A DNA stretch of 64,000 nt from Devosia sp. YR412. Its GTDB lineage: Bacteria > Pseudomonadota > Alphaproteobacteria > Rhizobiales > Devosiaceae. Position numbers and translations under genes: made by a program. Each line of letters begins with the position of its first letter. Position 1 is the stretch's first letter. Shown here piece by piece: positions 25,677-34,516 of the stretch. The notes under the pieces were generated by a model. That model searched no databases. It had not been told where the DNA came from and was given only the letters and a program-made list of their open reading frames with translations. The stretch spans positions 62,001 through 126,000 of the forward strand of contig NZ_FOFL01000004.1 of NCBI RefSeq assembly GCF_900110945.1, read 5' to 3'.

Positions 25677-27136
25677 AGGCTCGCCAAAACCCCGGGGACT
25701 AGTAGCGGCAGGTCTTCGCTGATCAGGCCCGGGCCGCCGAAGCGGGTGGCGGCTTCGGCATGCAGCCACACCGCGGCGCAGGCGGCTTCCCAGCCGTCCA
25801 TGCCCTGCCCCATCAATCCGGCCGCCATCCCGGCCAGCACGTCGCCCGAACCGGCCGTGCCGAGCCAAGCGGGCGCATTGGCATTGATCGCGGCGCGGCC
25901 ATCGGGGCTGGCGATAACGGTATCGCTGCCCTTGAGGATCAGGATGGCGCCGGAATGAGCCGCCGCAGCGCGGGCCTTGTCCAGCTTGCCGCCGGGCACG
26001 TCACCGAACAGCCGCTGGAATTCGCCTTCATGCGGGGTGAGAATCACAGGGCGGGTGTCCGCCTTGATGGCTGCAAACAGCGTTTCGGACTTTCCGGCAA
26101 AGCTGGTCAGCGCATCGGCATCCAGCACCACTGCAGTGCCGGATTTCAGCACGGCGAGCACATTGTCCGCCGTGGTCTGCCCCTGCCCCGCGGCCGGCCC
26201 GATCACCACGGCATTGATACGCTTGTCAGACAGCAGTTCGCTCAGCGCCGCTGGGTCCGCGACCGGCTTCAGCATGACCGCCGTGACGTGGCTGGCATGG
26301 ACCATCAGGGCCGCCTCGGAGCCGGTTAGCGACACCAGCCCGGCCCCGACACGGAACGCGCCCATGGCAGCGAGCCGGGACGCGCCGGTCTGCAACGGCC
26401 CACCGGAAACCACCACGACATGCCCGCGATGAAACTTGTTGGCCTCATTCTCAGCTTCGGGAATGTCCCAGAGGCCCGGCGTATTCTGCCAGGCTTTCGC
26501 GCCGATCGCCTCCAGCACGCTTTCGGCAATGCCGATATCGGCCAGCACCACCTCGCCGCAGCGGTCGCGACCGGGCTGCAGCAGGTGACCCGGCTTGAGC
26601 CGGAAGAAGGTCACCGACATATCGGCAATCATCGCCGTGCCGCGCAAGGCGCCAGTGGCCCCGTCCAGCCCGCTCGGCACATCAATGCTGACCACCGGAC
26701 GATTGCTGGCATTGACCGCCGCGATGATCGCAGCGAAATCGCCCTCGACATCGCGATCGAGCCCTGCCCCGAGCAGTGCATCGACCACGAGATCGGCGCC
26801 TTCGATATCCTTTTCCGTCGGTGCCTCGACCCGCCCGGTCCATTGCGCCGCCATAGCCGCCGCGTCGCCCTTGAGCGCATTGCGGGCGCCGATCAACCGC
26901 ACCTGCACCGGCCAGCCCTTCTGCTTGAGCAGCCGCGCCACCACAAAACCATCGCCGCCATTATTGCCCGGCCCGCACAGCACCAGCACCGAGCGCTGGT
27001 AATAGCGTTCCGCAATCGCCTCGGCGACTGCCTTGCCCGCCGCCTCCATCAGCGCCAGCGAACTCACCCCGGCCAGCCGGTCGGCCGCCGCCATTTCCTT
27101 TGGCGTCAGCAGGATATCGGCGGGAGCATGGGTCAT
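25673..27136 (-). CDS. nnr: Bifunctional NAD(P)HX epimerase / dehydratase
   Basis: Repairs hydrated NAD(P)H. 487 residues. The N-terminal YjeF_N epimerase domain has [18 protein letters not shown] and [13 protein letters not shown]; the C-terminal ribokinase-like dehydratase domain (from about residue 235) has [42 protein letters not shown], and [18 protein letters not shown] with the catalytic Asp in GSGD. Both parts are complete. It follows a short gap after the trigger factor gene's end and converges with the P450 gene. Confidence 0.95.
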   Translation of the reverse strand: MTHAPADILLTPKEMAAADRLAGVSSLALMEAAGKAVAEAIAERYYQRSVLVLCGPGNNGGDGFVVARLLKQKGWPVQVRLIGARNALKGDAAAMAAQWTGRVEAPTEKDIEGADLVVDALLGAGLDRDVEGDFAAIIAAVNASNRPVVSIDVPSGLDGATGALRGTAMIADMSVTFFRLKPGHLLQPGRDRCGEVVLADIGIAESVLEAIGAKAWQNTPGLWDIPEAENEANKFHRGHVVVVSGGPLQTGASRLAAMGAFRVGAGLVSLTGSEAALMVHASHVTAVMLKPVADPAALSELLSDKRINAVVIGPAAGQGQTTADNVLAVLKSGTAVVLDADALTSFAGKSETLFAAIKADTRPVILTPHEGEFQRLFGDVPGGKLDKARAAAAHSGAILILKGSDTVIASPDGRAAINANAPAWLGTAGSGDVLAGMAAGLMGQGMDGWEAACAAVWLHAEAATRFGGPGLISEDLPLLVPGVLASL

Positions 27137-27174
27137 GGCATTTCCTTCAATGGCTTAACGGCAGCCAGACAGCA

Positions 27175-27202
27175 AAAAGCCGCCCATTTCTGGGCGGCTT
27201 TT
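27175..27202 (-). terminator. Trigger factor gene terminator
   Basis: Twelve-base stem AAAAGCCGCCCA / TGGGCGGCTTTT with a four-base loop, giving a T-run on either strand; it sits 20 bases past the tig stop. Confidence 0.85.
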
Positions 27203-27221
27203 CAATTAGTCTTGGAAGAGC

Positions 27222-28601
27222 TTAGTGGTGGTGCTCTTCCGGAACTTCGTCTTCGTCGGCCTGGATCAGCTTGGCGAGTTCTTCGCGGCCCATCTTGACC
27301 TCGGTGATGGCGCCCTTGTCGGCCACAAAGTCGACGACCTTGTTCTCGAACACGGGGGCGCGCAGGCCGGCAAGAGCCTGCGGGTTCTTGCGGTAATAGT
27401 CGTAGACCTGCTGTTCCTGGCCGGCGAAGCGACGCACTTCGGCGATCAACGCCTGCTGGTGCTCTTCCTCGGTCACGTTTACATCGTTCTGGTTGCCGAT
27501 TTCGGCGACGACCAGACCCAGGCGCACGCGGCGCTCGGCGATCTTCTTATACTGCTCGCGCGCAGCTTCCTCGGTGGTGCCTTCGTCTTCGAAGGACCGG
27601 CCGTGGCTCTGCACTTCATGCTCGACGCGCTGCCAGATGGTGGCAAACTCGGCATCGACCAGCTGGGCCGGAACGTCGAACTTGTGGCCTTCATCGAGGG
27701 CATCGAGAATCTGGCGCTTGATGTGCTGGCGGCTCATCGTGCCGAGAGCGGCTTCCATCTGCGTCTTGACGGCGGCGCGCATGGCTTCGACGTTCTCGAC
27801 GCCGAGGCGCTGGGCGAATTCGTCGTTCAGCTCACCGGTGTTCGGGCCATCGACATGGAGGATCGAGACTTCGAACTGGGCCTTCTTGCCGGCCAGCTCT
27901 GCGCTCTGGTAATCGGCGGGGAAGGTCACGTCGATTTCGCGGGTCTCGCCCTTCTTCATACCGACGAGCTGCTCTTCGAAGCCCGGGATGAATTCACCGG
28001 CGCCAACGGTCAGGTGCGCATGGTCGGACGTGCCGCCATCGAATGCCTTGCCGTCGATCTTGCCGACGAAGGAAAGACCGAGACGATCGCCGGTCTCGAC
28101 CACGCCCTCATCGCCCTTGTCCGTGTAACCACGGTTCTGGGCGAAGACGCGGTTCACTTCGGCGGTGACTTCATCGTCAGTGATGTCGATCACCGGCTTG
28201 TTGAGCTTGATGCCCTCGAGGTTCATCAGCGTAACAGGCGGCAGCACTTCATATTCGACTTCAAAGGCCAGGTCGGCCTTGCCGTCGAGCACGTCGTTGA
28301 TAACGGCCTGATCGTCAGGCAGGTCAACCTTGGGCTGGGCAGCAGCGCGTTCCTTGCGCTCGTCCAGCGTGTCCGAGACGGTCGAGTTGATCGCGTCGGT
28401 CATCACTTCGGACATGGCCGAACGGCCAAACTGCTTGCGGATGTGGGACAGCGGCACCTTGCCGGGACGGAAGCCCTTGATGTTGGCCTGGCCCTTGAGT
28501 TCTTCGAGCTTGGCGTCCAGGCGCGTATTGAGGTCGGCGGCCGGAATGGTCACGCTCAGCTTGCGCTTCAGGCCTTCATTGAGGGTTTCGGTAACCTGCA
28601 T
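27222..28601 (-). CDS. tig: Trigger factor (ribosome-bound chaperone and prolyl isomerase)
   Basis: Binds nascent chains at the ribosome exit. The start ATG 28601 (MQVTETLNEGLKRKLSVTIP) is the usual family start; 459 residues. The ribosome-binding loop is in IKGFRPGKVPLSHIRKQFG; the FKBP-type domain covers about residues 155-245 (TGDRLGLSFVGKIDGKAFDG, VGAGEFIPGFEEQLVGM); the C-terminal arm domain follows, with an acidic and His-rich tail ending EEHHH. A mirror-image 466-codon frame on the other strand is a shadow. Confidence 0.97.
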   Translation of the reverse strand: MQVTETLNEGLKRKLSVTIPAADLNTRLDAKLEELKGQANIKGFRPGKVPLSHIRKQFGRSAMSEVMTDAINSTVSDTLDERKERAAAQPKVDLPDDQAVINDVLDGKADLAFEVEYEVLPPVTLMNLEGIKLNKPVIDITDDEVTAEVNRVFAQNRGYTDKGDEGVVETGDRLGLSFVGKIDGKAFDGGTSDHAHLTVGAGEFIPGFEEQLVGMKKGETREIDVTFPADYQSAELAGKKAQFEVSILHVDGPNTGELNDEFAQRLGVENVEAMRAAVKTQMEAALGTMSRQHIKRQILDALDEGHKFDVPAQLVDAEFATIWQRVEHEVQSHGRSFEDEGTTEEAAREQYKKIAERRVRLGLVVAEIGNQNDVNVTEEEHQQALIAEVRRFAGQEQQVYDYYRKNPQALAGLRAPVFENKVVDFVADKGAITEVKMGREELAKLIQADEDEVPEEHHH

Positions 28602-28647
28602 TCGGTTGTGTCCCGTATTCATTGATGTCAGGGCCAGGCCCTATAAT

Positions 28648-28732
28648 TGGTGCGGGTGAGAGGACTCGAACCTCCACGCCTTACGGCGCTGGAACCTAAA
28701 TCCAGTGCGTCTACCAGTTCCGCCACACCCGC
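28648..28732 (-). tRNA. tRNA-Leu (TAG)
   Basis: 85-base class II tRNA: GCGGGTG acceptor pairing with CACCCGC, anticodon TAG in GATTTAGGT, a long variable arm, GGTTCGAGTCC T-arm and encoded CCA. It lies 46 bases upstream of the tig start on the same strand. Confidence 0.95.
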
Positions 28733-28912
28733 AAAAGGACCCGTTGGCCGGGTTGGCGTTGCATCTATATGAAGATGGAAAGCCCGTCAAAGCCTAGAGT
28801 GGCGATTTGCGGGGGTTTGCCAAATGCCGCATGGATCGAAGCCCATCCAACCTGCCGTTGCCGTCAAATGCGCCATTTCCTGTCGCGCCAACTGCCTGAT
28901 GCGGGCAAATTA

Positions 28913-28929
28913 TGCACATAAAATGTGCA
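28913..28929. promoter_or_regulatory. NtrC-type enhancer site upstream of glnB
   Basis: TGCACAT-AAA-ATGTGCA, a perfect 17-base inverted repeat of the form TGCAC-N7-GTGCA, the NtrC consensus geometry. It lies about 107 bases upstream of the -24 element of the sigma-54 promoter, a normal enhancer distance. Confidence 0.7.
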
Positions 28930-28995
28930 AAATGACTATATTTTGACCACGAGCGACTGGCAATGTGACGTTACCGTCATGATAGGCCCGGTTAA

Positions 28996-29433
<438 letters not shown>

Positions 29434-29500
29434 GCTGCTGGCCTGCGCACGACACGCCGTTTAAGACAACACGCATTCCGAACTAACAGGGGTATATACC

Positions 29501-30910
29501 ATGACCACCGGAGCTGACCTCCTCAAGAAGATCAAGGACGAGAACATCAAGTATCTCGACCTGCGCTTCACCGACCCGCGCGGCAAGCTGCAGCACGTCA
29601 CGCTCGACGTTTCCATCGTCGATGAAGACCTGTTCGAAGAAGGCACCATGTTCGACGGTTCCTCGATCGGCGGCTGGAAGGCCATCAACGAGTCCGACAT
29701 GGTCCTGATGCCCGACCCCAATTCACACTACATGGACCCCTTCTTCGGCGCGTCCACGCTGGTCGTGAACTGCGACATTCTCGAGCCCCTGACCTACCAG
29801 CCCTATTCGCGCGACCCACGCACCACGGCCAAGAAGGCCGAAGCCTTCCTCAAGGCCTCGGGCATCGGCGACACCGTCGTGTTCGGCGCCGAGCCGGAAT
29901 TCTTCATGTTCGACGACGTGAAGTATTCCAACACCCCGTTCAAGGTTGGCTTCGAAGTCGACCATCCCGAGCTGCCGTCCAACAACGACACCGCCTATGA
30001 AGCCGGCAATAACGGCCACCATATCGGTCTCAAGAAGGGCTACTTCCCGGTTCCGCCGCTGGACAGCGCGCAGGACATCCGTGGCGAAATGCTCGCGGCA
30101 ATGGCCGAAATGGGCGTGGTTGTCGAAAAGCACCACCACGAAGTGGCCTCGGCCCAGCACGAACTCGGTATCAAGTTCGCGCCGATGATCAAGGCTGCCG
30201 ATGACGTGCAGATCTACAAGTATGTCATCCACCAGGTTGCCAATGCCTATGGCAAGACCGTGACCTTCATGCCAAAGCCGATCTTCGGCGACAATGGCTC
30301 GGGCATGCACTGCCACCAGTCGATCTGGAAGGACGGCAAGCCGCTGTTCGCCGGCGACCAGTATGCAGGCCTCTCGATGGAAGCGCTGTATTACATCGGC
30401 GGCATCATCAAGCATGCCAAGGCGATCAACGCCTTCACCAACCCGACCACCAACAGCTACAAGCGCCTGGTGCCGGGCTTCGAAGCCCCCGTGCTGCTGG
30501 CCTACTCGGCCCGTAACCGTTCGGCTTCCTGCCGTATCCCCTTCGGCCAGTCGCCCAAGGCCAAGCGCATCGAGATCCGCTTCCCCGATCCGCTGGCCAA
30601 CCCATACCTGGCCTTCTCGGCCATGCTGATGGCCGGCCTCGACGGCATCAAGAACAAGATCCACCCCGGCGAGCCGATGGACAAGGATCTCTACGAGCTG
30701 CCCAAGCAGGAACTGATGCAGATCCCGCATGTCTGCGGTTCGCTGCGCGAAGCCCTGACCGCCCTCGAAAACGACCACGAGTTCCTGCTCGCCGGTGGCG
30801 TGTTCGACAAGGACCAGATCGACAGCTACATCGAGCTGAAGATGACCGAAGTCGTCAAGTTCGAGCAGACCCCGCATCCGGTCGAATACGAAATGTACTA
30901 CTCGGCTTAA
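29501..30910 (+). CDS. glnA: Glutamine synthetase type I
   Basis: Makes glutamine from glutamate, ammonia and ATP. 469 residues, standard GSI length. Motifs: [29 protein letters not shown], the [15 protein letters not shown] loop, ATP site [27 protein letters not shown], and the adenylylation-loop Tyr in KDLYELP near residue 398. It follows glnB by 67 bases with no terminator between, so the two are co-transcribed from the sigma-54 promoter. Confidence 0.98.
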   Translation: MTTGADLLKKIKDENIKYLDLRFTDPRGKLQHVTLDVSIVDEDLFEEGTMFDGSSIGGWKAINESDMVLMPDPNSHYMDPFFGASTLVVNCDILEPLTYQPYSRDPRTTAKKAEAFLKASGIGDTVVFGAEPEFFMFDDVKYSNTPFKVGFEVDHPELPSNNDTAYEAGNNGHHIGLKKGYFPVPPLDSAQDIRGEMLAAMAEMGVVVEKHHHEVASAQHELGIKFAPMIKAADDVQIYKYVIHQVANAYGKTVTFMPKPIFGDNGSGMHCHQSIWKDGKPLFAGDQYAGLSMEALYYIGGIIKHAKAINAFTNPTTNSYKRLVPGFEAPVLLAYSARNRSASCRIPFGQSPKAKRIEIRFPDPLANPYLAFSAMLMAGLDGIKNKIHPGEPMDKDLYELPKQELMQIPHVCGSLREALTALENDHEFLLAGGVFDKDQIDSYIELKMTEVVKFEQTPHPVEYEMYYSA

Positions 30911-30932
30911 GGCTTGGTGGTTTTGAATAAGA

Positions 30933-30959
30933 AAAGGGCTCCGCGAGGGGCCCTTTTTG
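30933..30959 (+). terminator. glnBA terminator
   Basis: AAAGGGC stem, ten-base loop, GCCCTTT followed by TTGTTTG; 22 bases after the glnA stop. Confidence 0.75.
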
Positions 30960-30995
30960 TTTGTGTGCGGTTTTGGCACCATGGCCAAACACACT

Positions 30996-31130
30996 CGATG
31001 TCACCCCGGCCTCGAGCCGGGGCCTATCCTGAGATCATGCCACGGCCGCAAGGTGGTTCGAACGACGACCTTGCGAAGAAACGCCCATCTCGAGATGGGC
31101 CCGGGCTCGAGGCCGGGGTGACACTGTGGA
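30996..31130. repeat. Repeat family B, copy 2
   Basis: Outer arms GATGTCACCCCGGCCTCGAG / GGCTCGAGGCCGGGGTGACA, inner arms CGCAAGGTGGTTCG / CGACGACCTTGCG. The whole folds into one long hairpin of about 135 bases. It lies in the space between convergent glnA and the PilZ gene. Confidence 0.75.
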
Positions 31131-31174
31131 TGGGGCAGCATCCCACGTGTACTTGAGCCAGCTGGCAGAAAGCC

Positions 31175-31825
31175 TCACTGCGCCACGGGCGGCGCCATCA
31201 GGACTTCCAGCGTGGCAAAATCATGCACCTGGATGAACTGCAGCGCAAAGCCCGTGTCGAGATGGCGCACCACGCGGCCGACCAGCTTGCCTACGGCCAT
31301 CGGCGTGCCGAGGCCCGGCCAGAGCTCGGCCGAGACGGCAATGCCCGATTGGGAAATGTCGATGACAAAGCACGGCAGCTGCGTACCGTCGGCTAGCGTC
31401 AGAATGGTGCGGGGATCGCGCGGCAGGATGCGCTTGTGCTCGCGTTTGTCGGGCACCTGGCCATGCACATGCCGTTTCATCCAGACCACCTTGGCGCCGA
31501 GCTTGTTGCGCTCCGGCTCGGTCAGGATCAGCTCCAGCACGAAGCCGGACGGAAGCTTGCGGGTGATCTTGCCACGCAGGATGCCGAACTCGTCGAAATG
31601 CGCCGTTACCACCTCGCCGACAGCGCCGACCACCGGCCCGACGACCACGGCTAGCCGCGTCGAAATCGAACACAGCCGGCAGGCATAGATCGCGACCTTG
31701 CCATCCACGCCAGAGCGTCGCGCCGGCAGCGCATATCGGCCCGACACGACGCCGATGAAACGGACGTCATGGCGATCGAATTGCGCGCGCGGTGGCGCGA
31801 CGCTCTCCTCTCCCAGCTGAAACAT
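31175..31825 (-). CDS. PilZ domain protein, probable c-di-GMP effector
   Basis: 216 residues from ATG 31825 with GGGAG upstream. The C-terminal half is a PilZ domain: REHKR gives the RxxxR motif, and DISQSGIAVSAEL gives the DxSxxG motif, both needed for c-di-GMP binding. The N-terminal half (RYALPARRSGVDGKVAIYAC, GPVVGAVGEVVTAHF) looks like a second, degenerate PilZ-like barrel. Cytoplasmic, with no membrane helix. A GGDEF cyclase lies 7 kb away. Output partner unknown. Confidence 0.82.
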   Translation of the reverse strand: MFQLGEESVAPPRAQFDRHDVRFIGVVSGRYALPARRSGVDGKVAIYACRLCSISTRLAVVVGPVVGAVGEVVTAHFDEFGILRGKITRKLPSGFVLELILTEPERNKLGAKVVWMKRHVHGQVPDKREHKRILPRDPRTILTLADGTQLPCFVIDISQSGIAVSAELWPGLGTPMAVGKLVGRVVRHLDTGFALQFIQVHDFATLEVLMAPPVAQ

Positions 31826-31914
31826 GGGGCTCCCGACCCATTTCATTCTCGACCAGAATATATTGCGCCGGAAAGATTAACGACTGCTAACGAATTGCAC
31901 CCAGAAATGGCCGG

Positions 31915-33435
31915 CTATGCGCCCTCCGCGGCCATTTCGGCAAAATGGGTCTCGGGACTGTCGACTTCCCTGAGCCGCCGCTTCTCGATCAGGAAGAACC
32001 GGCTGCCCAGCCCGCGCACGAAACTGCGGTCGTGGCTGACGAGGACCGCCGTGGCTCCATGGGCGAGGATTTCATCCTCCAGAGCCTCCTGCCCCGGGAT
32101 ATCGACATGGTTGGTGGGCTCGTCGAGCAGGTAGAAATTCGGCTGTTTCAACCGAATGGCCAGCAGCCCCAGCCGCGCCCGCTGGCCGAAGGACAATTCC
32201 GAGATCGGCCGATCCTGCTTTTCCAGCGCAAAGCCGGCGGCAGCGAGCAAGCTCTTGCTGCGCTGGTCGCCCTCGTCGAACTGGCTGGTGATATAGCCGA
32301 GCGGGGATTGCTTGGCCGGCAGGAAGCTCATCGCCTGGTCGACATAACCCGGCACCACCTGCGGACTGACGCGAATACCGGGGGTCTCGGCACCCTGCAT
32401 GGCGCGATGCACCAGCCCGATGAACTGCGATTTGCCGGTGCCGTTACGGCCCAGAATCACCAGCCGGTCGCCCTGGAACACATGCAGCTTTTCAATCCGG
32501 AACAGCTTGTCGCCGACCGGGCTGGTCACTTCGACGTTTTCCAGCGCCAGCATCACGCGAGCCTGCGCGCCGCTATTTCCCAGCTTGATCTCGCCACTAC
32601 GCTCCTTGTGCACCGAGAGCACCGCCGTTTCGATCCGCGCCGCGCGGTCGCGCAGATATTTCGACTTCACCACCAGCAGGTCACTGCCGGAGTTGATGCC
32701 GATATTGGTCAGCTTGGCCGCCTGCTTGCGCAGCCGCGAAACCTCCTTAAGATCCTTCTCGCGCTTGGCCTCGGCCGCCTCGTCCAGCTCCGCCAGGGCA
32801 ATGCGCGCCTTGCTATAGGGCAGCGGGAAATAGTGGCTGGCATCGGGCCGCAGGAACAGCGTGCGATTGGTGGTGGCGTCGAGGAACTGCCGGTCGTGGC
32901 TGGCAATCACCACCGGAATGTTGCGAGCGGCCTGATTGATCCAGTTTTCCAGCTGGAACAGCTTGCCGAGATCAAGGTGATTGGTCGGCTCGTCCAGCAG
33001 CAGCGCGTCCGGCTGCAGCACCCAGCAGCGGGCGATCAGTGCGATGCGCTGCCAGCCACCGGAGAGTTCGGTCAGCCTGCGGTTACGCATCGCGGCCGGC
33101 GTTTCGAACTCATCGAGCACCACATCGACGCGCCAGCTGTCGGTATCGCGATCGGCAGGCGGCAGCGCTTCGAGCACGGCGTCATAGAGCGTGAGCCCCA
33201 TGCTGGCGGGCGGCATGTCCTGCTCGACATAGCCGACGGTCAGGCCACGCGATCGGGTGATGTCGCCGGCGGTCAACTCGCCCTGCCCGGCCATGGCGCG
33301 CAGCAAGGTCGTCTTGCCACGGCCATTGCCGGCGACAAGGCCGACGCGGTCGCCATCACCGATGACGAAGTTGAGGTTGGAAAAGAGTGTGTCTGTGGCC
33401 ACAAGGCCGGCATTGCGGAGGCTGATCGAGCCCAT
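31915..33435 (-). CDS. ABC-F family ATPase
   Basis: 506 residues with two ABC ATPase domains and no membrane part, the ABC-F plan of ribosome-associated factors. Domain 1: Walker A VAGNGRGKTTLL, signature LSGGW, Walker B LLLDEPTNHLDLG. A charged linker (AEAKREKDLKEVSRLRKQAA) joins domain 2: Walker A LGRNGTGKSQF, signature LSFGQRARLGLL, Walker B FYLLDEPTNHVDI. The second signature is LSFGQ instead of LSGGQ. Members act in translation quality control or protect the ribosome from antibiotics; a candidate leader peptide upstream (33553-33621) would suit the latter, but sequence alone cannot decide. Confidence 0.92.
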   Translation of the reverse strand: MGSISLRNAGLVATDTLFSNLNFVIGDGDRVGLVAGNGRGKTTLLRAMAGQGELTAGDITRSRGLTVGYVEQDMPPASMGLTLYDAVLEALPPADRDTDSWRVDVVLDEFETPAAMRNRRLTELSGGWQRIALIARCWVLQPDALLLDEPTNHLDLGKLFQLENWINQAARNIPVVIASHDRQFLDATTNRTLFLRPDASHYFPLPYSKARIALAELDEAAEAKREKDLKEVSRLRKQAAKLTNIGINSGSDLLVVKSKYLRDRAARIETAVLSVHKERSGEIKLGNSGAQARVMLALENVEVTSPVGDKLFRIEKLHVFQGDRLVILGRNGTGKSQFIGLVHRAMQGAETPGIRVSPQVVPGYVDQAMSFLPAKQSPLGYITSQFDEGDQRSKSLLAAAGFALEKQDRPISELSFGQRARLGLLAIRLKQPNFYLLDEPTNHVDIPGQEALEDEILAHGATAVLVSHDRSFVRGLGSRFFLIEKRRLREVDSPETHFAEMAAEGA

Positions 33436-33552
33436 GTCTAAATCTCACTGGTGCGGCGCTGAGGCGCCAAATGCCGTTGGATGGCGGTCAGGGACCGCCC
33501 GAAGGGCAAACCGAATGGAAAAGACAGGAAAGAGCGTCCGTACCAGTAGCGG

Positions 33553-33621
33553 TCAGCCCTGCAGCTGATGCCACAGGGCGAAAACGGGGCCACGAGAGCG
33601 GTGCTCGAACAGAAAAGTCAT
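33553..33621 (-). CDS. Candidate leader peptide of the ABC-F gene
   Basis: ATG 33621 with a strong GGGAGGG ribosome binding site opens a 22-codon frame, MTFLFEHRSRGPVFALWHQL plus QG, ending 117 bases before the ABC-F start. Between them the message can form GC hairpins, one with arms GGCGC / GCGCC around 33457-33470. ABC-F resistance genes are often controlled by such leaders. This one is inferred from RBS, position and size only. Confidence 0.4.
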   Translation of the reverse strand: MTFLFEHRSRGPVFALWHQLQG

Positions 33622-33697
33622 CAGCGCCCTCCCTGCTGGTGTTACGGCGTCAGCGATCATTAGCCGCCCGAGGTGCGAAAATCAATCGGCCGAAAAA

Positions 33698-33865
33698 TCA
33701 GAGGAAATAGAACATGGCCGCGATCAGCGCGACAACCCCATGACGCGGGGCGGTGAACTTGGCCAACCGGTACGCAATACCTGATCCGGCATGCGGCCAA
33801 ACACCGAACACGAGTGAGCCGGCAGAGATCGGATACGCAGAACTAGGATCCCGATCGGCTCGCAT
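33698..33865 (-). CDS. Small protein with C-terminal membrane helix, 55 residues
   Basis: ATG 33865 with GGAG seven bases upstream gives 55 residues starting MRADRDPSSAYPISAGSLVF and ending in a hydrophobic stretch GVVALIAAMFYFL. The strong ribosome binding site and a complete frame support it; no family is recognised. It could be a tail-anchored membrane peptide. It lies just upstream of the ABC-F leader on the same strand. Confidence 0.45.
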   Translation of the reverse strand: MRADRDPSSAYPISAGSLVFGVWPHAGSGIAYRLAKFTAPRHGVVALIAAMFYFL

Positions 33866-33994
33866 ACGGAAACTCCAGACAAAAACCGTATGTCCACGGT
33901 TCTAGCAGCACGCGTTTAAGAAAGTGCTTTCAAGAGGCAAACAGAACGTAAATCCGCCGCCCGATCTTGGGACGACTTTGCACCAATGCGAGAA

Positions 33995-34321
33995 TTACTG
34001 GGCGCGACGCAGCGGCATGGTGTTGACCACGCGGCCGGTGCAGAAGTTGAAGTCGATTAGATAGACCGTGCCTTCGCGACTGGCGCGCACCTGGATATGC
34101 TTTTCCATCGCGACATTGAGCGAGATATCGGAATAACCCATGGCCGCCACCTCGTCGCGCACCTGCCGTTCGGTCATGCAGGTGATACGTTCGGGATAGT
34201 CGGGAAAGAAGTCGCTCTCCTCGTCGCCGAACAGCACACCGAACCCTGGCGCCTGGGCGGATGCGGGCATAGCCGTGGCGAGCAACAGCGTGGTCGCGGC
34301 AATCATCGCAAATCTGGACAT
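33995..34321 (-). CDS. Small secreted (periplasmic) unknown protein
   Basis: 108 residues from ATG 34321 with AAGGAGG upstream. The N-terminus MSRFAMIAATTLLLATAMPA with SAQA after it is a classical signal peptide with an AxA cleavage site. The mature part has two cysteines (ITCMTE and NFCTGR) that may form a disulfide, and the pattern RQVRDEVAAMGYSDISLN, which resembles PepSY-like or BON-like small periplasmic proteins of rhizobia, without a firm match. Function unknown. Confidence 0.7.
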   Translation of the reverse strand: MSRFAMIAATTLLLATAMPASAQAPGFGVLFGDEESDFFPDYPERITCMTERQVRDEVAAMGYSDISLNVAMEKHIQVRASREGTVYLIDFNFCTGRVVNTMPLRRAQ

Positions 34322-34516
34322 TCTTGCCTCCTTGGGCGGACCGACCATTCATTATCCGTAATCGGGCTGAACGCCGCCGGAATTGCGCGTTCAGAATCCG
34401 TTCAGCTTTGTGGAGAACTCGGCATCTGTGGGCAGGTTCCCTGCCCGGAACCGGTAACCGGCAGGATATGCTAGAAGGCGGAATCGCCCGATTCGGGCGC
34501 AGCAGACGGAATGTGC

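Noticed and set aside
27225-28625. A 466-codon open frame antisense to trigger factor, and similar long mirror frames opposite clpX, lon, ABC-F, mrcA and sufB.
   Set aside because: These are codon-bias shadows: stop codons are rare on the opposite strand of GC-rich genes. Their translations show no family pattern and they lack ribosome binding sites.
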